From: Streptomyces griseoflavus
GTDB taxonomy: Bacteria > Actinomycetota > Actinomycetes > Streptomycetales > Streptomycetaceae
Assembly (NCBI RefSeq): GCF_014649995.1
Contig: NZ_BMUC01000015.1
Span: 35,583-91,629 of the forward strand
Reading direction: 5' to 3'
DNA length: 56,047 nucleotides
Shown here piece after piece: positions 15,578-24,784 of this stretch. The position numbers and the translations under genes are program-made. The notes below the pieces were generated by a model. That model worked only from the letters and a program-made list of their open reading frames with translations. It did not search any database and was not told the origin of the DNA. Numbering within the stretch: the first letter of the stretch is position 1; each line of letters begins with the position of its first letter.

Positions 15578-18094
15578 CTACGGGCTGTGCCGCAGCGCTG
15601 CCCGCGCCGGCAGCGTCACCGCGAGCAGGGCCAGACCTACACCGACGGCCGCGAAGAAGCCGTAGAGCAGCGGGGGTGCGTAGGGCGCCTCGCCGGTCAT
15701 GCCTCGCATCATCGGGATCAGTGTGACCGCGGCGATCGCGGACCCGATGACCACACCCGCCGTGGAGACCAGAAGGCTCTCCCAACCGAGCATCGTCAGG
15801 ACCTGGCGCCGGGTCGAGCCGACCAGGCGCAGGGCGCCCAGTTCGCGACGGCGGTCCAGGACCGTCATCACCAGGGTGTTGACGGCGGCGATGGCGGCGA
15901 ATCCGCCGAGGACCGCGGCCATGGTGTTGTTCATCCAGGCGCCCAGCTTCGCGTCCAGGTTCTTCTCGGTCGCGTAGCCGGAGGCGTCGGTGACCCTGCC
16001 CCATGCGGTGAGTGACTTCTTCGATCCGCCGCGTACCAGCAGCGTGGTGTCGAAGCCCGAGGTGACGTGGCCGGCGAGGGACTTCCGGTCCATGGTCACC
16101 GTGGCCAGGCCGAGGCCACGGCCGTAGACCGCGACAACCTCGGGCCGGGTCTCGGTGCCGTCCGGGAGGTAGAGCGGCAGCCGGTCGCCGACGCCGACGT
16201 CCGCCGAGTTCGCCAGGGTCTTGTCGATGGCGATACGACTCTCACCGAGGCCACTGAGGTTGCCTTCGCGTACGTCCAGGTCCTGCACCTTCGCGAGTTC
16301 GGTGCCCGAGCCGCTGACGCCCTGCGTCACCGCGCCCTGGAGGGATTGGAACTCGCCGGAGCCGATCGGCACCAGCACCTGGGTGTTCAGCAGGCCGACG
16401 GCCGCCTCCACGCCCGGCGCTCGGGCGGCCCGCGCCGCCGCGTCCACGGGAAGCCCGGCCGGGTCCGTGACCACGTGATCTGCGGTGATACCCGCGCGCA
16501 ACTGCTTGTCGGCGGCCCGGGTCTCGCTCGTGTGCATGAAGACGAGGGTCGAGGCGAAGGCCATGGCGAGCACGATCGGGGTGATTGCGGAGGCGAGACG
16601 GCGGGCGTTGGTACGGGAGTTGGCGGCCGCGAGCTGGGCGGTCGGGCCGGCGCCGCGCAGCGGGAGGCCGATGAGCCCCGCACACAGCCGCGCCACCAGC
16701 GGACCGAGCAGCGCGACGGCGAGCATGAAGAGCATGACGACGCCCAGAGCGGCCCCGGCCGCGTCGTCCCCCGAGGAGCCGGCGGAGATACCGGTGAGAA
16801 CTCCCCCGCCGACGAGGGCGCCGATGCCCAGCATCGTACGGATCAGGCCGGGCCGCAGCCGCTCCACCGACGCCTCGGTGAGCGCCTGTACCGGCTTGAT
16901 CCTGGCGGGCCGCCGACCGGCCGCCCATCCGGCGCCGAGCGCCGTGAGCAGTCCGATGCCGACGGCGGCGAGGAGAGGCAGCGCGGACACGTGCGGGTCC
17001 ACGGCCTGCGGGATGGCGCCGCGGTCCTGCAACTGCCCGAACCACCAGTGCGCGAGCCCGATACCGGGCAGGCAGCCGAGGGCACCGGCGAGCGGAGCGA
17101 TGAGCAGTGACTCCGAGGCGACCGCCCGCCGGACCTGCCGCGGGGTCGCGCCGACGGCACGCAGCAGCGCGAACTCGCGGGCCCGCTGAGACACGGACAG
17201 GGCCACGGTCCCTGCCGCGGTGAAGACCGCGACGATGGCGGCGATGCCACCGAAGGAACCGCCGATTCCGAACAGTGTCTGCTGGGCGTAGGCCAGGCCG
17301 GGGTCCTCGACAGCGCCGCGGTCGTCGCCGACGTGCACCTGGGCGCCGGAACCGGCGAGAGCCTTCTTCACCGAGGCGGCGAGCGCGTCGGCATCGGTGC
17401 CGTCCTGCGCCAGCACGGCGATGGCGTCGGCCTTGCCGGGGTGTCCGGCCAGCACGGGCGCTTGGGAGTCCGCGAACCAGGCCAGAGGTCCGGCGCCGCG
17501 AGCGGTGTCCGCCGTTCCGGCCCGGGCGACGCCGGCGATGCGGAAGACCTGCCGACCTGTGGCGGTCTGCAGTACGACGGTGTCGCCGACCGCGGCCTTC
17601 GCGGCGCGGGCCGTACCCGCGTCGAGTACGACCTCGCCTCCGCGGGGCGCGGAGCCCGCGGTCAGCGCCGTACCGGTGAATGTGTGGGATCCCCATCCGT
17701 GCGCGGTGAGCAATTCTTCAGGAAGGCGCAGTTCGCCTTCGTGCGCCACGCGCACCGGGAAGGTGAAGTCCGGGACGGCGGTGGCCGCGCCCGGCGCCTT
17801 CGCTGCCTCGGCCGCCAGCCCCGCGTCGAGCCGGGCGGTGTCCGGCAGCGGGGTGGCCTCCCTCTCCTGGTCCTCGCCGCTGCCCGTGACGACGTACTTG
17901 TACTGGTCCGCCGCCGCCACGACCGGCGCCTTCGCATACCGCTCCGCCGGCACCGACGCGCGCAGGCTGGTCTCCAACAGAATTCCGCAGGCTGCGACGA
18001 TCAGTGCGGACATCAGGAGTGCGAGAAAGGTTCCCGCGAAGGACGCGGGCTTGAAGCGGACGGCCTCACGGGCGAGTCCGTTGGGGCGCCTCAT
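15578..18094 (-). CDS. ABC transporter permease with two FtsX-like domains
   Basis: 838-residue membrane protein of the MacB/LolC type. An N-terminal membrane helix (FLALLMSALIVAACGILL) is followed by a large extracytoplasmic domain. Next come three helices with the FtsX signature around SVSQRAREFALLRAVGATPRQVRRAV, and later a second such set around LDRRRELGALRLVGSTRRQVLTML, ending at PARAALRH. The ATG overlaps the ATPase gene's end by four bases. These permeases export peptides or lipids, or act as mechanotransducers; no extra periplasmic partner is encoded here. The HK/RR pair upstream on the same strand probably controls it. Confidence 0.92.
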   Translation of the reverse strand: MRRPNGLAREAVRFKPASFAGTFLALLMSALIVAACGILLETSLRASVPAERYAKAPVVAAADQYKYVVTGSGEDQEREATPLPDTARLDAGLAAEAAKAPGAATAVPDFTFPVRVAHEGELRLPEELLTAHGWGSHTFTGTALTAGSAPRGGEVVLDAGTARAAKAAVGDTVVLQTATGRQVFRIAGVARAGTADTARGAGPLAWFADSQAPVLAGHPGKADAIAVLAQDGTDADALAASVKKALAGSGAQVHVGDDRGAVEDPGLAYAQQTLFGIGGSFGGIAAIVAVFTAAGTVALSVSQRAREFALLRAVGATPRQVRRAVASESLLIAPLAGALGCLPGIGLAHWWFGQLQDRGAIPQAVDPHVSALPLLAAVGIGLLTALGAGWAAGRRPARIKPVQALTEASVERLRPGLIRTMLGIGALVGGGVLTGISAGSSGDDAAGAALGVVMLFMLAVALLGPLVARLCAGLIGLPLRGAGPTAQLAAANSRTNARRLASAITPIVLAMAFASTLVFMHTSETRAADKQLRAGITADHVVTDPAGLPVDAAARAARAPGVEAAVGLLNTQVLVPIGSGEFQSLQGAVTQGVSGSGTELAKVQDLDVREGNLSGLGESRIAIDKTLANSADVGVGDRLPLYLPDGTETRPEVVAVYGRGLGLATVTMDRKSLAGHVTSGFDTTLLVRGGSKKSLTAWGRVTDASGYATEKNLDAKLGAWMNNTMAAVLGGFAAIAAVNTLVMTVLDRRRELGALRLVGSTRRQVLTMLGWESLLVSTAGVVIGSAIAAVTLIPMMRGMTGEAPYAPPLLYGFFAAVGVGLALLAVTLPARAALRHSP

Positions 18095-18912
18095 GCCGCG
18101 GCACCTGCCATCGCGCCCGTGCGGGAGGTGAGAACCGCCATCCGTGCCGCGATCTGTTCCGCCGAACCCCGTTCGAGGTGGTCGGCGAAGGCGCCGTCGG
18201 CGAGGAACAGCGCGCGGTCCGCCCAGGCTGCCGCGACCGGATCATGAGTGACCATGACGACGGTGGCGCCGAGGGTGTCCACCGCGTTCCGCAGCAGGCC
18301 GAGGACGTCGGTGGCGGTGCCGGTGTCGAGGGCGCCGGTCGGCTCGTCGGCGAAGATCACGTCCGGGCTGGTGACCAGGGCGCGGGCGACCGCCACGCGC
18401 TGCTGCTGGCCTCCGGAGAGCTCGCCGGGCCGGCGCCGGGCCTTGTCGGCGAGCCCGACCTGCGCGAGGACCTCGGCCGCCCGGCGGCGGTCCTGGCGCC
18501 GTCCGGCCAGGCGCATGGGCAGCAGGACGTTCTGCTCCACGGTCAGCGAGGGCAGCAGGTTGAACGCCTGGAAGACGAAGCCGAGGCGGTCGCGGCGCAG
18601 TTCGGTGAGCTCGTTCTCGCTCATTCCGGTGATCTCCGTACCGCCCAGGGCCACCAGCCCCGACGTGGGCCTGTCGAGTCCGGCGGCACACTGCAGGAAG
18701 GTGGATTTGCCGGACCCGGACGGGCCCATGACCGCGGTGAACGTTCCCCGGGCGAGGGCCAGGTCGACACCCGCGAGGGCGTGTACCGTTCCCGCGCCAC
18801 GGCCGTACTGACGCTGAACACCGCGCAGTTCGACGGCGAGACCGGATGTGGTGGTGGCCGGTGTTTCCGGTCGGTCTTCCGCCTTCTGCCGCCTGGCGCT
18901 GCGTAGCCTCAT
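18091..18912 (-). CDS. ABC transporter ATP-binding protein (MacB/LolD type)
   Basis: 273 residues. Walker A is [10 protein letters not shown], the Q-loop region is [17 protein letters not shown], the signature is [15 protein letters not shown], and Walker B is [12 protein letters not shown], followed by the H-loop MVTHDP. All catalytic motifs are intact. It has an unusually basic N-terminal tail of about 25 residues before the domain. It is translationally coupled to the FtsX-type permease. It lies 128 bp downstream of the response regulator gene on the same strand, so the four genes may be one transcript or two. Confidence 0.94.
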   Translation of the reverse strand: MRLRSARRQKAEDRPETPATTTSGLAVELRGVQRQYGRGAGTVHALAGVDLALARGTFTAVMGPSGSGKSTFLQCAAGLDRPTSGLVALGGTEITGMSENELTELRRDRLGFVFQAFNLLPSLTVEQNVLLPMRLAGRRQDRRRAAEVLAQVGLADKARRRPGELSGGQQQRVAVARALVTSPDVIFADEPTGALDTGTATDVLGLLRNAVDTLGATVVMVTHDPVAAAWADRALFLADGAFADHLERGSAEQIAARMAVLTSRTGAMAGAAA

Positions 18913-19040
18913 GTTCCGCCCTTTCGCGATCTCTCGTACCGACGGACCAGAGAGTGCGTGGACGGCTGCGCGCCGGGCGTCATACCCGGGAGGTGAACCG
19001 GATGTGCTACCCCGGTAGGGGGTGGGGCAGACCCGCCGGC

Positions 19041-19715
19041 CTACTCACCCGGGGTGACCAGGCCGGATTCGTAGGCGAAGACGACCGCCTGGGCGCGGTC
19101 GCGCAGATCGAGTTTGGTGAGGACGCGGCTGACGTGTGTCTTCACCGTCTGTTCCGCCAGGACCAGTGTCTGCGCGATCTCGTTGTTGGACTGGCCGCGG
19201 GCGACGAGAGTGAGGACCTCCGTCTCGCGTTCCGTCAGCGCCTTCAGCCTCAACGCGGGCTTGCCCCGTGCGGCGGGGCGCTGGCGGGCGAAGTCGGCGA
19301 TGAGGCGGCGCGTGACGGAGGGGGCGAGCAGTGCCTCGCCCGAGGCCACGACACGGACGGCGGCGATCAGGTCGGCCGGCGGGGCGTCCTTCAACAGGAA
19401 GCCGCTCGCGCCCGCCCGCAACGCCTCGTAGACGTAATCGTCGACATCGAAGGTGGTGAGCATCAGCACGCGTGGCCGGTGGGTCACGCCCGACGGGGAC
19501 GCAAGCAGGCGGCGGGCGGCTTCGAGGCCGTCCATCTCGGGCATGCGGACGTCCATCAGCACAACGTCGGGACGGGTGCGCCGGCTCAGCTCGACACCCT
19601 GCACTCCGTCGGGGGCCTCGCCCACCACGTCGATGTCGCTCTGCGCGGCCAGCAGCGCGGCGAAGCCGGCTCGCACCATGGCCTGGTCGTCGACGATGAT
19701 GACGCGCGTCGTCAC
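19041..19715 (-). CDS. Response regulator, NarL/LuxR family
   Basis: 224 residues. The receiver domain begins VIIVDDQAMVRAGF, the phosphorylated Asp is in VVLMDVRMPEMDG, and the switch lysine is in GFLLKDAP. The C-terminal LuxR HTH reads LTERETEVLTLVARGQSNNEIAQTL followed by TVKTHVSRVLTKL. Its ATG overlaps the histidine kinase stop by four bases. It is the likely activator of the downstream ABC transporter genes. The target sites were not identified. Confidence 0.95.
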   Translation of the reverse strand: MTTRVIIVDDQAMVRAGFAALLAAQSDIDVVGEAPDGVQGVELSRRTRPDVVLMDVRMPEMDGLEAARRLLASPSGVTHRPRVLMLTTFDVDDYVYEALRAGASGFLLKDAPPADLIAAVRVVASGEALLAPSVTRRLIADFARQRPAARGKPALRLKALTERETEVLTLVARGQSNNEIAQTLVLAEQTVKTHVSRVLTKLDLRDRAQAVVFAYESGLVTPGE

Positions 19716-20929
19716 GTGACATTCCTTTCATTCAGAGGGAGTTGGGCGGCAACCCGGAACCCGCCACCCGGCAGCGGCCCCACGTCAAGGGTGCCGCCGA
19801 TGATCCGAACCCGCTCACGCATCCCGACCAGACCATGCCCGGTGCCGCCCTCCTCCAGCGGCCCGGCAAGCGCCTGGGGCGGCGGCCCGTTGACGACAAG
19901 CACGGTGAGCCGGCCCCCATCCTGCGACACCGACACCTGGGTAGGGGCACCGGGTGCGTGCCGTACGACATTCGCGAGTGCCTCCTGGACGATGCGGTAC
20001 GCGGACAGCCCCACCGCCTCGGGCACCTCGGCGTCGCAGTCAGTGAACGTCACCGGCGTGCCCGCTCTCGCCGTCGCCTGCACGAGCTGCCCGATCCGGG
20101 TCAGGTCCGGCTGGGGCGCGAGTTCGCCGTGCGTCTCCTCGTTCCGCAGCACACCGAGGAGGCGGCGCATCTCACTCAGCGACTCACGCGCCGTCGCCGC
20201 GATCGACGTCAGTTCGTCCTGCGCATCCGGCGGCAGCCGCTCCAGACGATACGCCGCCGTGTCCGCCTGCACCGTGATCACGGACATGTGGTGCGCCACC
20301 ACATCATGCAACTCACGTGCGATGCGGGCGCGTTCCTCCAGCAGCGTCCTACGCTCACGTTCCGCCTCACTGATCGTTTCCTGCTCGGCCAGCCTGCGCT
20401 GCACCTCGTAACGCTCCCGGAGCGCACCACCCAGCAGAAGCGTGACGCCACTGAGAATGGTGAGCAGAACACTCACCGCCTCCGTGCCGTGCGGCGCGGC
20501 GAACCCCAGCCCGACGTTCACGCCCGCCGTCGCCAACCACACCAGCAACAGCGTCCGGCGCGACTCACGCAGGCCGAGAGCGAGGCAGAGGCCGACGTAG
20601 CCGACGATCTCCATGGGCGGGAACGGCCACAAAAGCCGCTCTTCGAAGTCCACACCGAGCAGAACCAGCGCACCCGCCACATCCGCCGCGAAGATCACGA
20701 ACCAGGCTCGCAGCGGCCGCACGACAGCAAGCAACAGCGGCGCCGCCTGCGCAACGGCCAGCGCACTCGCCACGGCACCGTTCATTCCGTAGTCGGCGGT
20801 GAGAACCACGATGGTCGTGGGCAGCAAGGCGACACACAGTACGAACGCCACACCCCACGGCAACAGCCGCACCCACCGACGCGACGCCTCCGCGAGCAGC
20901 GCACGTGGGCGTTGTTCCGCTGAGTTCAT
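19712..20929 (-). CDS. Sensor histidine kinase (HisKA_3 / NarL-type partner)
   Basis: About 405 residues. Several N-terminal membrane helices form the sensor (VAFVLCVALLPTTIVVL, ALAVAQAAPLLLAVV and others). The dimerisation-phosphoacceptor segment ARIARELHDVVAHHMSVI carries the His near residue 210, and the HATPase part has YRIVQEALANVVRHA and GTGHGLVGMRERV. ATG 20929 is chosen because AGGAA lies nine bases upstream; the GTG at 20938 would sit on top of that site. It has no extracellular sensory domain of note, so it is an intramembrane-type sensor, which suits cell-envelope or antibiotic stress. It is the first gene of the TCS-ABC group. Confidence 0.93.
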   Translation of the reverse strand: MNSAEQRPRALLAEASRRWVRLLPWGVAFVLCVALLPTTIVVLTADYGMNGAVASALAVAQAAPLLLAVVRPLRAWFVIFAADVAGALVLLGVDFEERLLWPFPPMEIVGYVGLCLALGLRESRRTLLLVWLATAGVNVGLGFAAPHGTEAVSVLLTILSGVTLLLGGALRERYEVQRRLAEQETISEAERERRTLLEERARIARELHDVVAHHMSVITVQADTAAYRLERLPPDAQDELTSIAATARESLSEMRRLLGVLRNEETHGELAPQPDLTRIGQLVQATARAGTPVTFTDCDAEVPEAVGLSAYRIVQEALANVVRHAPGAPTQVSVSQDGGRLTVLVVNGPPPQALAGPLEEGGTGHGLVGMRERVRIIGGTLDVGPLPGGGFRVAAQLPLNERNVT

Positions 20930-21099
20930 GAGCCCCACTTCCTATGTGCGACGAGAGGGCGTCAGGAGACGAGCAGTCACCGGACGGATCCAACGCAACC
21001 GTAGTCACCTCTCACCAGTTGCGTCGGTGCTCAGATGCCGGCGTGGAGCGGTTCGCCCACTTCCTGCATGGTGCACAGGGCCTGGCGGTGGAGCTGTAG

Positions 21100-21370
21100 G
21101 GGGTGCTGAGGTCACGGCAGACTGCCTGGCTGCTGATCGCCGCCCATGCCCAACTCCGGCTCGCCGGCCTGCGTCCGCAGAGGGTTCAGCAACCTGTCCG
21201 GGGCTCCAGTCGGGGCACCGAAACCGGCCCGGCCCAGGCCAGGCAGGCCGCCGGGCTCGAAGAACCGCTGCCCAGCCACCCGTCACGACGTGGGCAGAGT
21301 CCTTGCCACCGGCGAGGCATACAGCCGCCCCGCCCACCACAAGCATGGCACCAAACCCCGTCGACGGAGC
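21100..21370 (+). pseudogene. C-terminal scrap of an IS4/IS701-like transposase
   Basis: One frame reads TAWLLIAAHAQLRLA. A second frame, shifted, reads RRGFSNLSGAPVGAPKPA, then RPGRPPGSKNRCPATRHDVG and GEAYSRPAHHKHGTKP. These are the conserved end of a large actinobacterial DDE transposase group whose C-terminal tail is Pro/Arg/Lys-rich. The catalytic domain is absent and a frameshift splits the remainder. The 5' boundary is diffuse, near 21060-21100. Confidence 0.6.
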
Positions 21371-21443
21371 GGTACTGACACCATCAGCCGAGCACCGTAA
21401 TCTGCTCTGACGCAGGACAGCGTGATCTTCGGCGGGGGCTCTC

Positions 21444-21692
21444 ATGACAAGCGGCAACAGGTCCGGTACGGATATTGGCGGCGGGCACATCGGACTGGCC
21501 GTGACGATGCTTGCTTTGATCGTTGTCTCCAGCTTCTCCGGCGCTCGCTGGACTTTGATCGTCGCAGGAGGCTTCACCGCCTGGTTCGTCCTCGCGCTCA
21601 CGGTCGTCCACATCAAGGGTGGACGCGGCAGGGAAGTAGTACGGCGGGCCTATGTCGCCACTTTCGGCTGGGGCGACTACGTCACCCCGTGA
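21444..21692 (+). CDS. Small two-helix membrane protein of unknown function
   Basis: 82 residues. There is a short polar N-terminus, two membrane helices (GLAVTMLALIVVSSFSGA and TLIVAGGFTAWFVLALTVV), then a basic cytoplasmic tail (KGGRGREVVRRAYVATFGWGDYVTP). The ATG at 21444 follows a GGCGGGGGC-type ribosome site. Codon use is normal for the host. It lies between two remnants and has no clear partner. I do not recognise the family. Confidence 0.55.
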   Translation: MTSGNRSGTDIGGGHIGLAVTMLALIVVSSFSGARWTLIVAGGFTAWFVLALTVVHIKGGRGREVVRRAYVATFGWGDYVTP

Positions 21693-21733
21693 TGGGGTTG
21701 AACGACAAACCACAAGCTCAGTAGGCGCAGACG

Positions 21734-22072
21734 TTGCCCCCAGCCGGCCGGGCACTGCCGGCAGGCGAGGGCGATCTGGCCCCGACGTTGTGGAGCGAGC
21801 GGAACGGGGCGACGCGGGGTATGACCGCCGTGGTCAGCAGGCTGTTCGTTGCCCCGCAGGCGAGGGGACATCGGATCGGCGCACTGCTGATCGGCCAGGC
21901 AGTGGAGGAAGCGCGGCGTCGTGGCCTGCATCCCGTGCTCGACGTCGTCGCCTCCGATGCCGCGGCGGCAGCCCTGTACGAGCGGCTGGGCTGGAAGCTG
22001 ATGGCCACAGTCGAGCAGCAGTGGATTCCGCGCCAGACGGTGGCCATCCGCTGTTACGCGGCGCCATCGTGA
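21734..22072 (+). pseudogene. GNAT acetyltransferase remnant lacking its N-terminal strands
   Basis: The acetyl-CoA binding core is clear: VSRLFVAPQARGHRIGALL (motif A), AVEEARRRGLHPVLDVV, and ALYERLGWK (motif B). The first 60-70 residues of a normal GNAT fold are missing: the frame is closed by a stop at 21722, and only a TTG at 21734 could start it. Both neighbours are IS scraps. It is probably inactive. Confidence 0.7.
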
Positions 22073-22078
22073 CGTGGT

Positions 22079-22560
22079 CAGTCATAGCCACTCGTTGATG
22101 GCAGCGACGAGGAGGGTCGCCTCGTGGCGGGACCGCGAGCCTGTCGTACCTCGTGGCCACGGCCCGGTGCTTTCGAGACGATTGAGCCGCACTCGACTGC
22201 GTGCCGAGCTTCGTAGTCCTGTGGGTCGGACTTCGGCGGCCGACTGCCGTGCGAACCGCGTTTCTTGCGGCTGCGGGCCTGGTCGGCCTTGTCCGGGATG
22301 GTGCAGTGGATCCCGCGCCGGTTCAGGACCGGCTCCAAATGCTGGGAACCGCCCCGCTGCCCGGCCGTGATCACGATGGACACCGGGCTTCTGTCTCTGT
22401 TCGACGGCCAGGTGCAGCTTGATCGTCAGGCCGCCGCGCGAGCGCCCGAGCCCGTGGTCGTCCGGCTCGACGGCGACGCCGCCGGGTGGCTCCTTCTGCA
22501 GCTCCCCTTTTTCCTCGCCCCGGCAGCGTGCTGGTGGGCCCGGCACCCCTCCGAGGCCGA
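22079..22560 (-). mobile_element. Decayed IS5-type transposase fragment related to the element at 2181
   Basis: Read on the minus strand it starts at AHQHAAGARKKG, then KEPPGGVAVEPDDHGLGRSR, then in another frame SIVITAGQRGG, GIHCTIPDKADQA and RHAVECG. It ends in the original frame with LLVAAINEWL. At least three frameshifts and an internal deletion (the VRADKAY block) are evident. The ending it keeps is the one missing from the copy at 2181-3027. The N-terminal orfA and both terminal repeats are absent. Confidence 0.75.
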
Positions 22561-22636
22561 TCTCCAGCACAGTTCCGCCCTCGGGGCGAGGTCGCACCGG
22601 AGGTCAGGTGCCGTCTGCGCGTTCCGCCGTAACCTT

Positions 22637-22649
22637 CTAACGTTGTTAG
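22637..22649. promoter_or_regulatory. CTAAC-N3-GTTAG palindrome upstream of tetR
   Basis: CTAACGTTGTTAG has perfect 5-bp arms and lies 73 bp before the tetR ATG (22722). The same arms with different centres occur twice at 24142-24172, upstream of the SnoaL-like gene. It is the likely autoregulatory operator. Confidence 0.75.
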
Positions 22650-22721
22650 CATGGCTGTGCCGTGACGGTGCCGCCGACGTCGGCGGCTCATACGAGGACA
22701 CGCCGGAAGCGAGGTGCCACG

Positions 22722-23324
22722 ATGCCGACCAGTGCCAGACGGGCCCGCGAGCGCGCGAGCACCCGCGAACGAATCATCGAGGCCGCGGTGCACATCCTCG
22801 AGAACGAGGGTGTCACGGCGTTGACGATCCGGCGCATAGCGACCGCCGTCGAATACTCCGCACCCGTCGTCTATCAGCACTTCGCCAACAAGGACGCTCT
22901 CGTGCTGGAGCTCGTCGCTCACGGCTACCGCCTGATGATGGCCGAGCTGCAGCAGGCCGCCGAGGAAGCAGACATCGACCGGCGCTTCCTGCTGCTCGCG
23001 TCCGAGAGCGTCCGGTTCGCCGGCGAGCACCCGCACCTGTATGAGGTGATGAACGACAACACCGTCGATGCGGATGAGCGCCTGCGCGCGGCAGCCCCCA
23101 TGATCGGCCTCCTGAGGGAACTCCTCACCACGTGGTCGGACGCCCACGACGTGATCCTGGCCGATTTCGACGAAGCCTGTGACATCGTTTGGGGCACGCT
23201 GTCCGGCATAGCGTCGCTCGGCCGCATCGGCACCGTCGGCAACGAGCGCGCCCAACAGCTCGCCCAGAGGGCGATGCACACGCTGCTTCGCGGCTGGCGG
23301 GCCGACCTCCCGGTGAACGCGTAG
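22722..23324 (+). CDS. TetR family regulator
   Basis: 200 residues. The DNA-binding domain is standard: RERIIEAAVHILENEGVTAL, IRRIATAVEYSAPVVYQHFANKDALV. The C-terminal pocket resembles the WHG/TetR_C_33-like group (VWGTLSGIASLGRIG). The ATG at 22722 has GAGG about eight bases upstream; a frame extension to 22662 is not conserved in style and lacks a site. It is convergent with the SnoaL-like gene 195 bp away. The shared CTAAC-N3-GTTAG sites link the two, and the MFS pump gene at 24785 lies on the other side of the paired sites. Confidence 0.92.
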   Translation: MPTSARRARERASTRERIIEAAVHILENEGVTALTIRRIATAVEYSAPVVYQHFANKDALVLELVAHGYRLMMAELQQAAEEADIDRRFLLLASESVRFAGEHPHLYEVMNDNTVDADERLRAAAPMIGLLRELLTTWSDAHDVILADFDEACDIVWGTLSGIASLGRIGTVGNERAQQLAQRAMHTLLRGWRADLPVNA

Positions 23325-23478
23325 GCACCGGAACGAATCGGGTCCGGTTCGGGTTTCGCGACACCGGGCCGAGACCGATTGCCAACCGGTCCGTCGGTGC
23401 TGCCCGGCCCTGGTGGAGATCACCCGCTTGAACCGGACCAGGGCGGGATGACTGCCACCCGCGACCACGGCCACCGCA

Positions 23479-23512
23479 CGCCGAGGCCGCTTCACGGGGG
23501 GCGGCCTCGGCG
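23479..23512. terminator. Bidirectional hairpin between convergent tetR and SnoaL-like genes
   Basis: A perfect 12-bp stem, CGCCGAGGCCGC pairing with GCGGCCTCGGCG across a 10-base loop, lies between the two stop codons. There is no T run, as is common for Streptomyces terminators. Confidence 0.75.
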
Positions 23513-23519
23513 GGTGACA

Positions 23520-24092
23520 TCAACTGCCGGGCGGGGTCCAGTCCGCGGGCAGGCCGGAATCGCTCAGGATCTCAGTCCGGTTGTAGTAGTCATTGCTCGA
23601 CTGGATCAGGTCACCGCGTAGCCGCAGCACGGTCACGAGCGGGACCGCGAACGGACGAGGCGCACCGACGATGTGGCCGCTGAACACCCCCTCGACCACG
23701 ACTCCGTCCCGCCCGCGGAACCCGCCGGTCGCCTCGAACCTGAGATTCTCGATGAGCTGATGGGACCCGGTCTCCCACTCCTCGACCCCTTCAGGACCGC
23801 GGAACACCAGGTTGACGGCACGGTCGGTGTAGACCGCGTCCTTGGTGTACAGACGGGCCAGATCGCGGGTGTCGCCCGTCGTCCACGCGGCGGCCCAGCG
23901 CCGCCCGATCGCCGGCACCCGATCCTTCTCGTGCTTCGCCACGCCCACGACTTGCCGCGTCCCGGCCTGCGCGGCCCGCTGACCGGGCGACGCCTCGGAC
24001 GAGGCCGCGGGTCCGGCACTGGCAGTGCCGGCTATCAGAGCCGCCGTGGCCACCCCGACAGCGAGGCCGGAAATGAGAGTACGCGTACGCAT
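23520..24092 (-). CDS. Secreted SnoaL-like (NTF2 fold) protein
   Basis: 190 residues. A Sec signal peptide comes first (TLISGLAVGVATAALIAGTASA). It is followed by a cone-shaped NTF2-like domain: IGRRWAAAWTTGDTRDLARLYTKDAVYTD, GPEGVEEW, and a closing VLRLRGDLIQSSNDYYNR. SnoaL-like domains bind or isomerise small hydrophobic ligands; an exported one is less usual. The ATG at 24092 has AAGGAG. Two tandem CTAAC-N3-GTTAG sites, 50-80 bp upstream, indicate repression by the TetR at 22722-23324. The substrate is unknown. Confidence 0.82.
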   Translation of the reverse strand: MRTRTLISGLAVGVATAALIAGTASAGPAASSEASPGQRAAQAGTRQVVGVAKHEKDRVPAIGRRWAAAWTTGDTRDLARLYTKDAVYTDRAVNLVFRGPEGVEEWETGSHQLIENLRFEATGGFRGRDGVVVEGVFSGHIVGAPRPFAVPLVTVLRLRGDLIQSSNDYYNRTEILSDSGLPADWTPPGS

Positions 24093-24141
24093 GTGAGTCT
24101 CCTTGCCCTGAGACGGCGCGACACCGGTCCGCACCGTCGGC

Positions 24142-24172
24142 CTAACAGCGTTAGCTTTTCTAACGCCGTTAG
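24142..24172. promoter_or_regulatory. Tandem CTAAC-N3-GTTAG operators upstream of the SnoaL-like gene
   Basis: CTAACAGCGTTAG (24142-24154) and CTAACGCCGTTAG (24160-24172) have identical perfect arms and centres 18 bp apart. They match the single site before the tetR at 22722, which supports one regulon. Confidence 0.8.
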
Positions 24173-24784
24173 CGTATGTAGTGCCGGACGACGCCGTCAA
24201 GGCAGGCCGCACCCGCGCGAAGCACCAAATCCCGGCACCACCGCCACCAGCCCGGCAGGAAATGGCCAGGGACAGCGGCAGGCAGGGGTCGCCGAGGCGC
24301 CACCACAGGCCGCGGGTCCTCGAGGCCCGACAGCGAGGCTGCGGGTTTGCTGTGCGCTCCCCTGCATGGTTGAGGGAGTGGTCTCACCGGCGATGGGGAG
24401 GCGGTGTACACCGTGCTCGAGGGAAACCAACCCGACCCTGTGCCGCTGGAAAAGTCATCGCCGCCGGGGTCGCGCGGACAGGACGGAGTTCTGTCCGACG
24501 GCGCCGGCTCTGCCGGGCGTGAAGGGGGACTAGGGCTGGGTGTGGAACGAGGGTGGCTGGTAGGTCCGCGACGGAATGACGCCCACGGATCACTTGCCCT
24601 CGGCTCCGCTATCATCGGCGCCATGTCTGGTGCTTCGTGCGCGGCTTGTGCCGCGGTGACGAGGACGCTCCGCTAGCGGCGGGGCGTTCGTCTCACTTTC
24701 GTTTGGACGTTTCGCTGCTTCGTGGTTGGACCGGAGCGGCACGTTCGTGCTGCTCGGAACTTCTCCCGGGCAACGGAGCACTCG
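24173..24784. other. 612-bp stretch between divergent SnoaL-like and MFS genes, no gene seen
   Basis: Short open frames on both strands have biased Pro/Arg/Ser composition and no domain. The length exceeds what two promoters need, so a lost gene is possible. The MFS promoter should be here. Apart from the operators at its left edge I see no clear palindrome. Confidence 0.5.
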
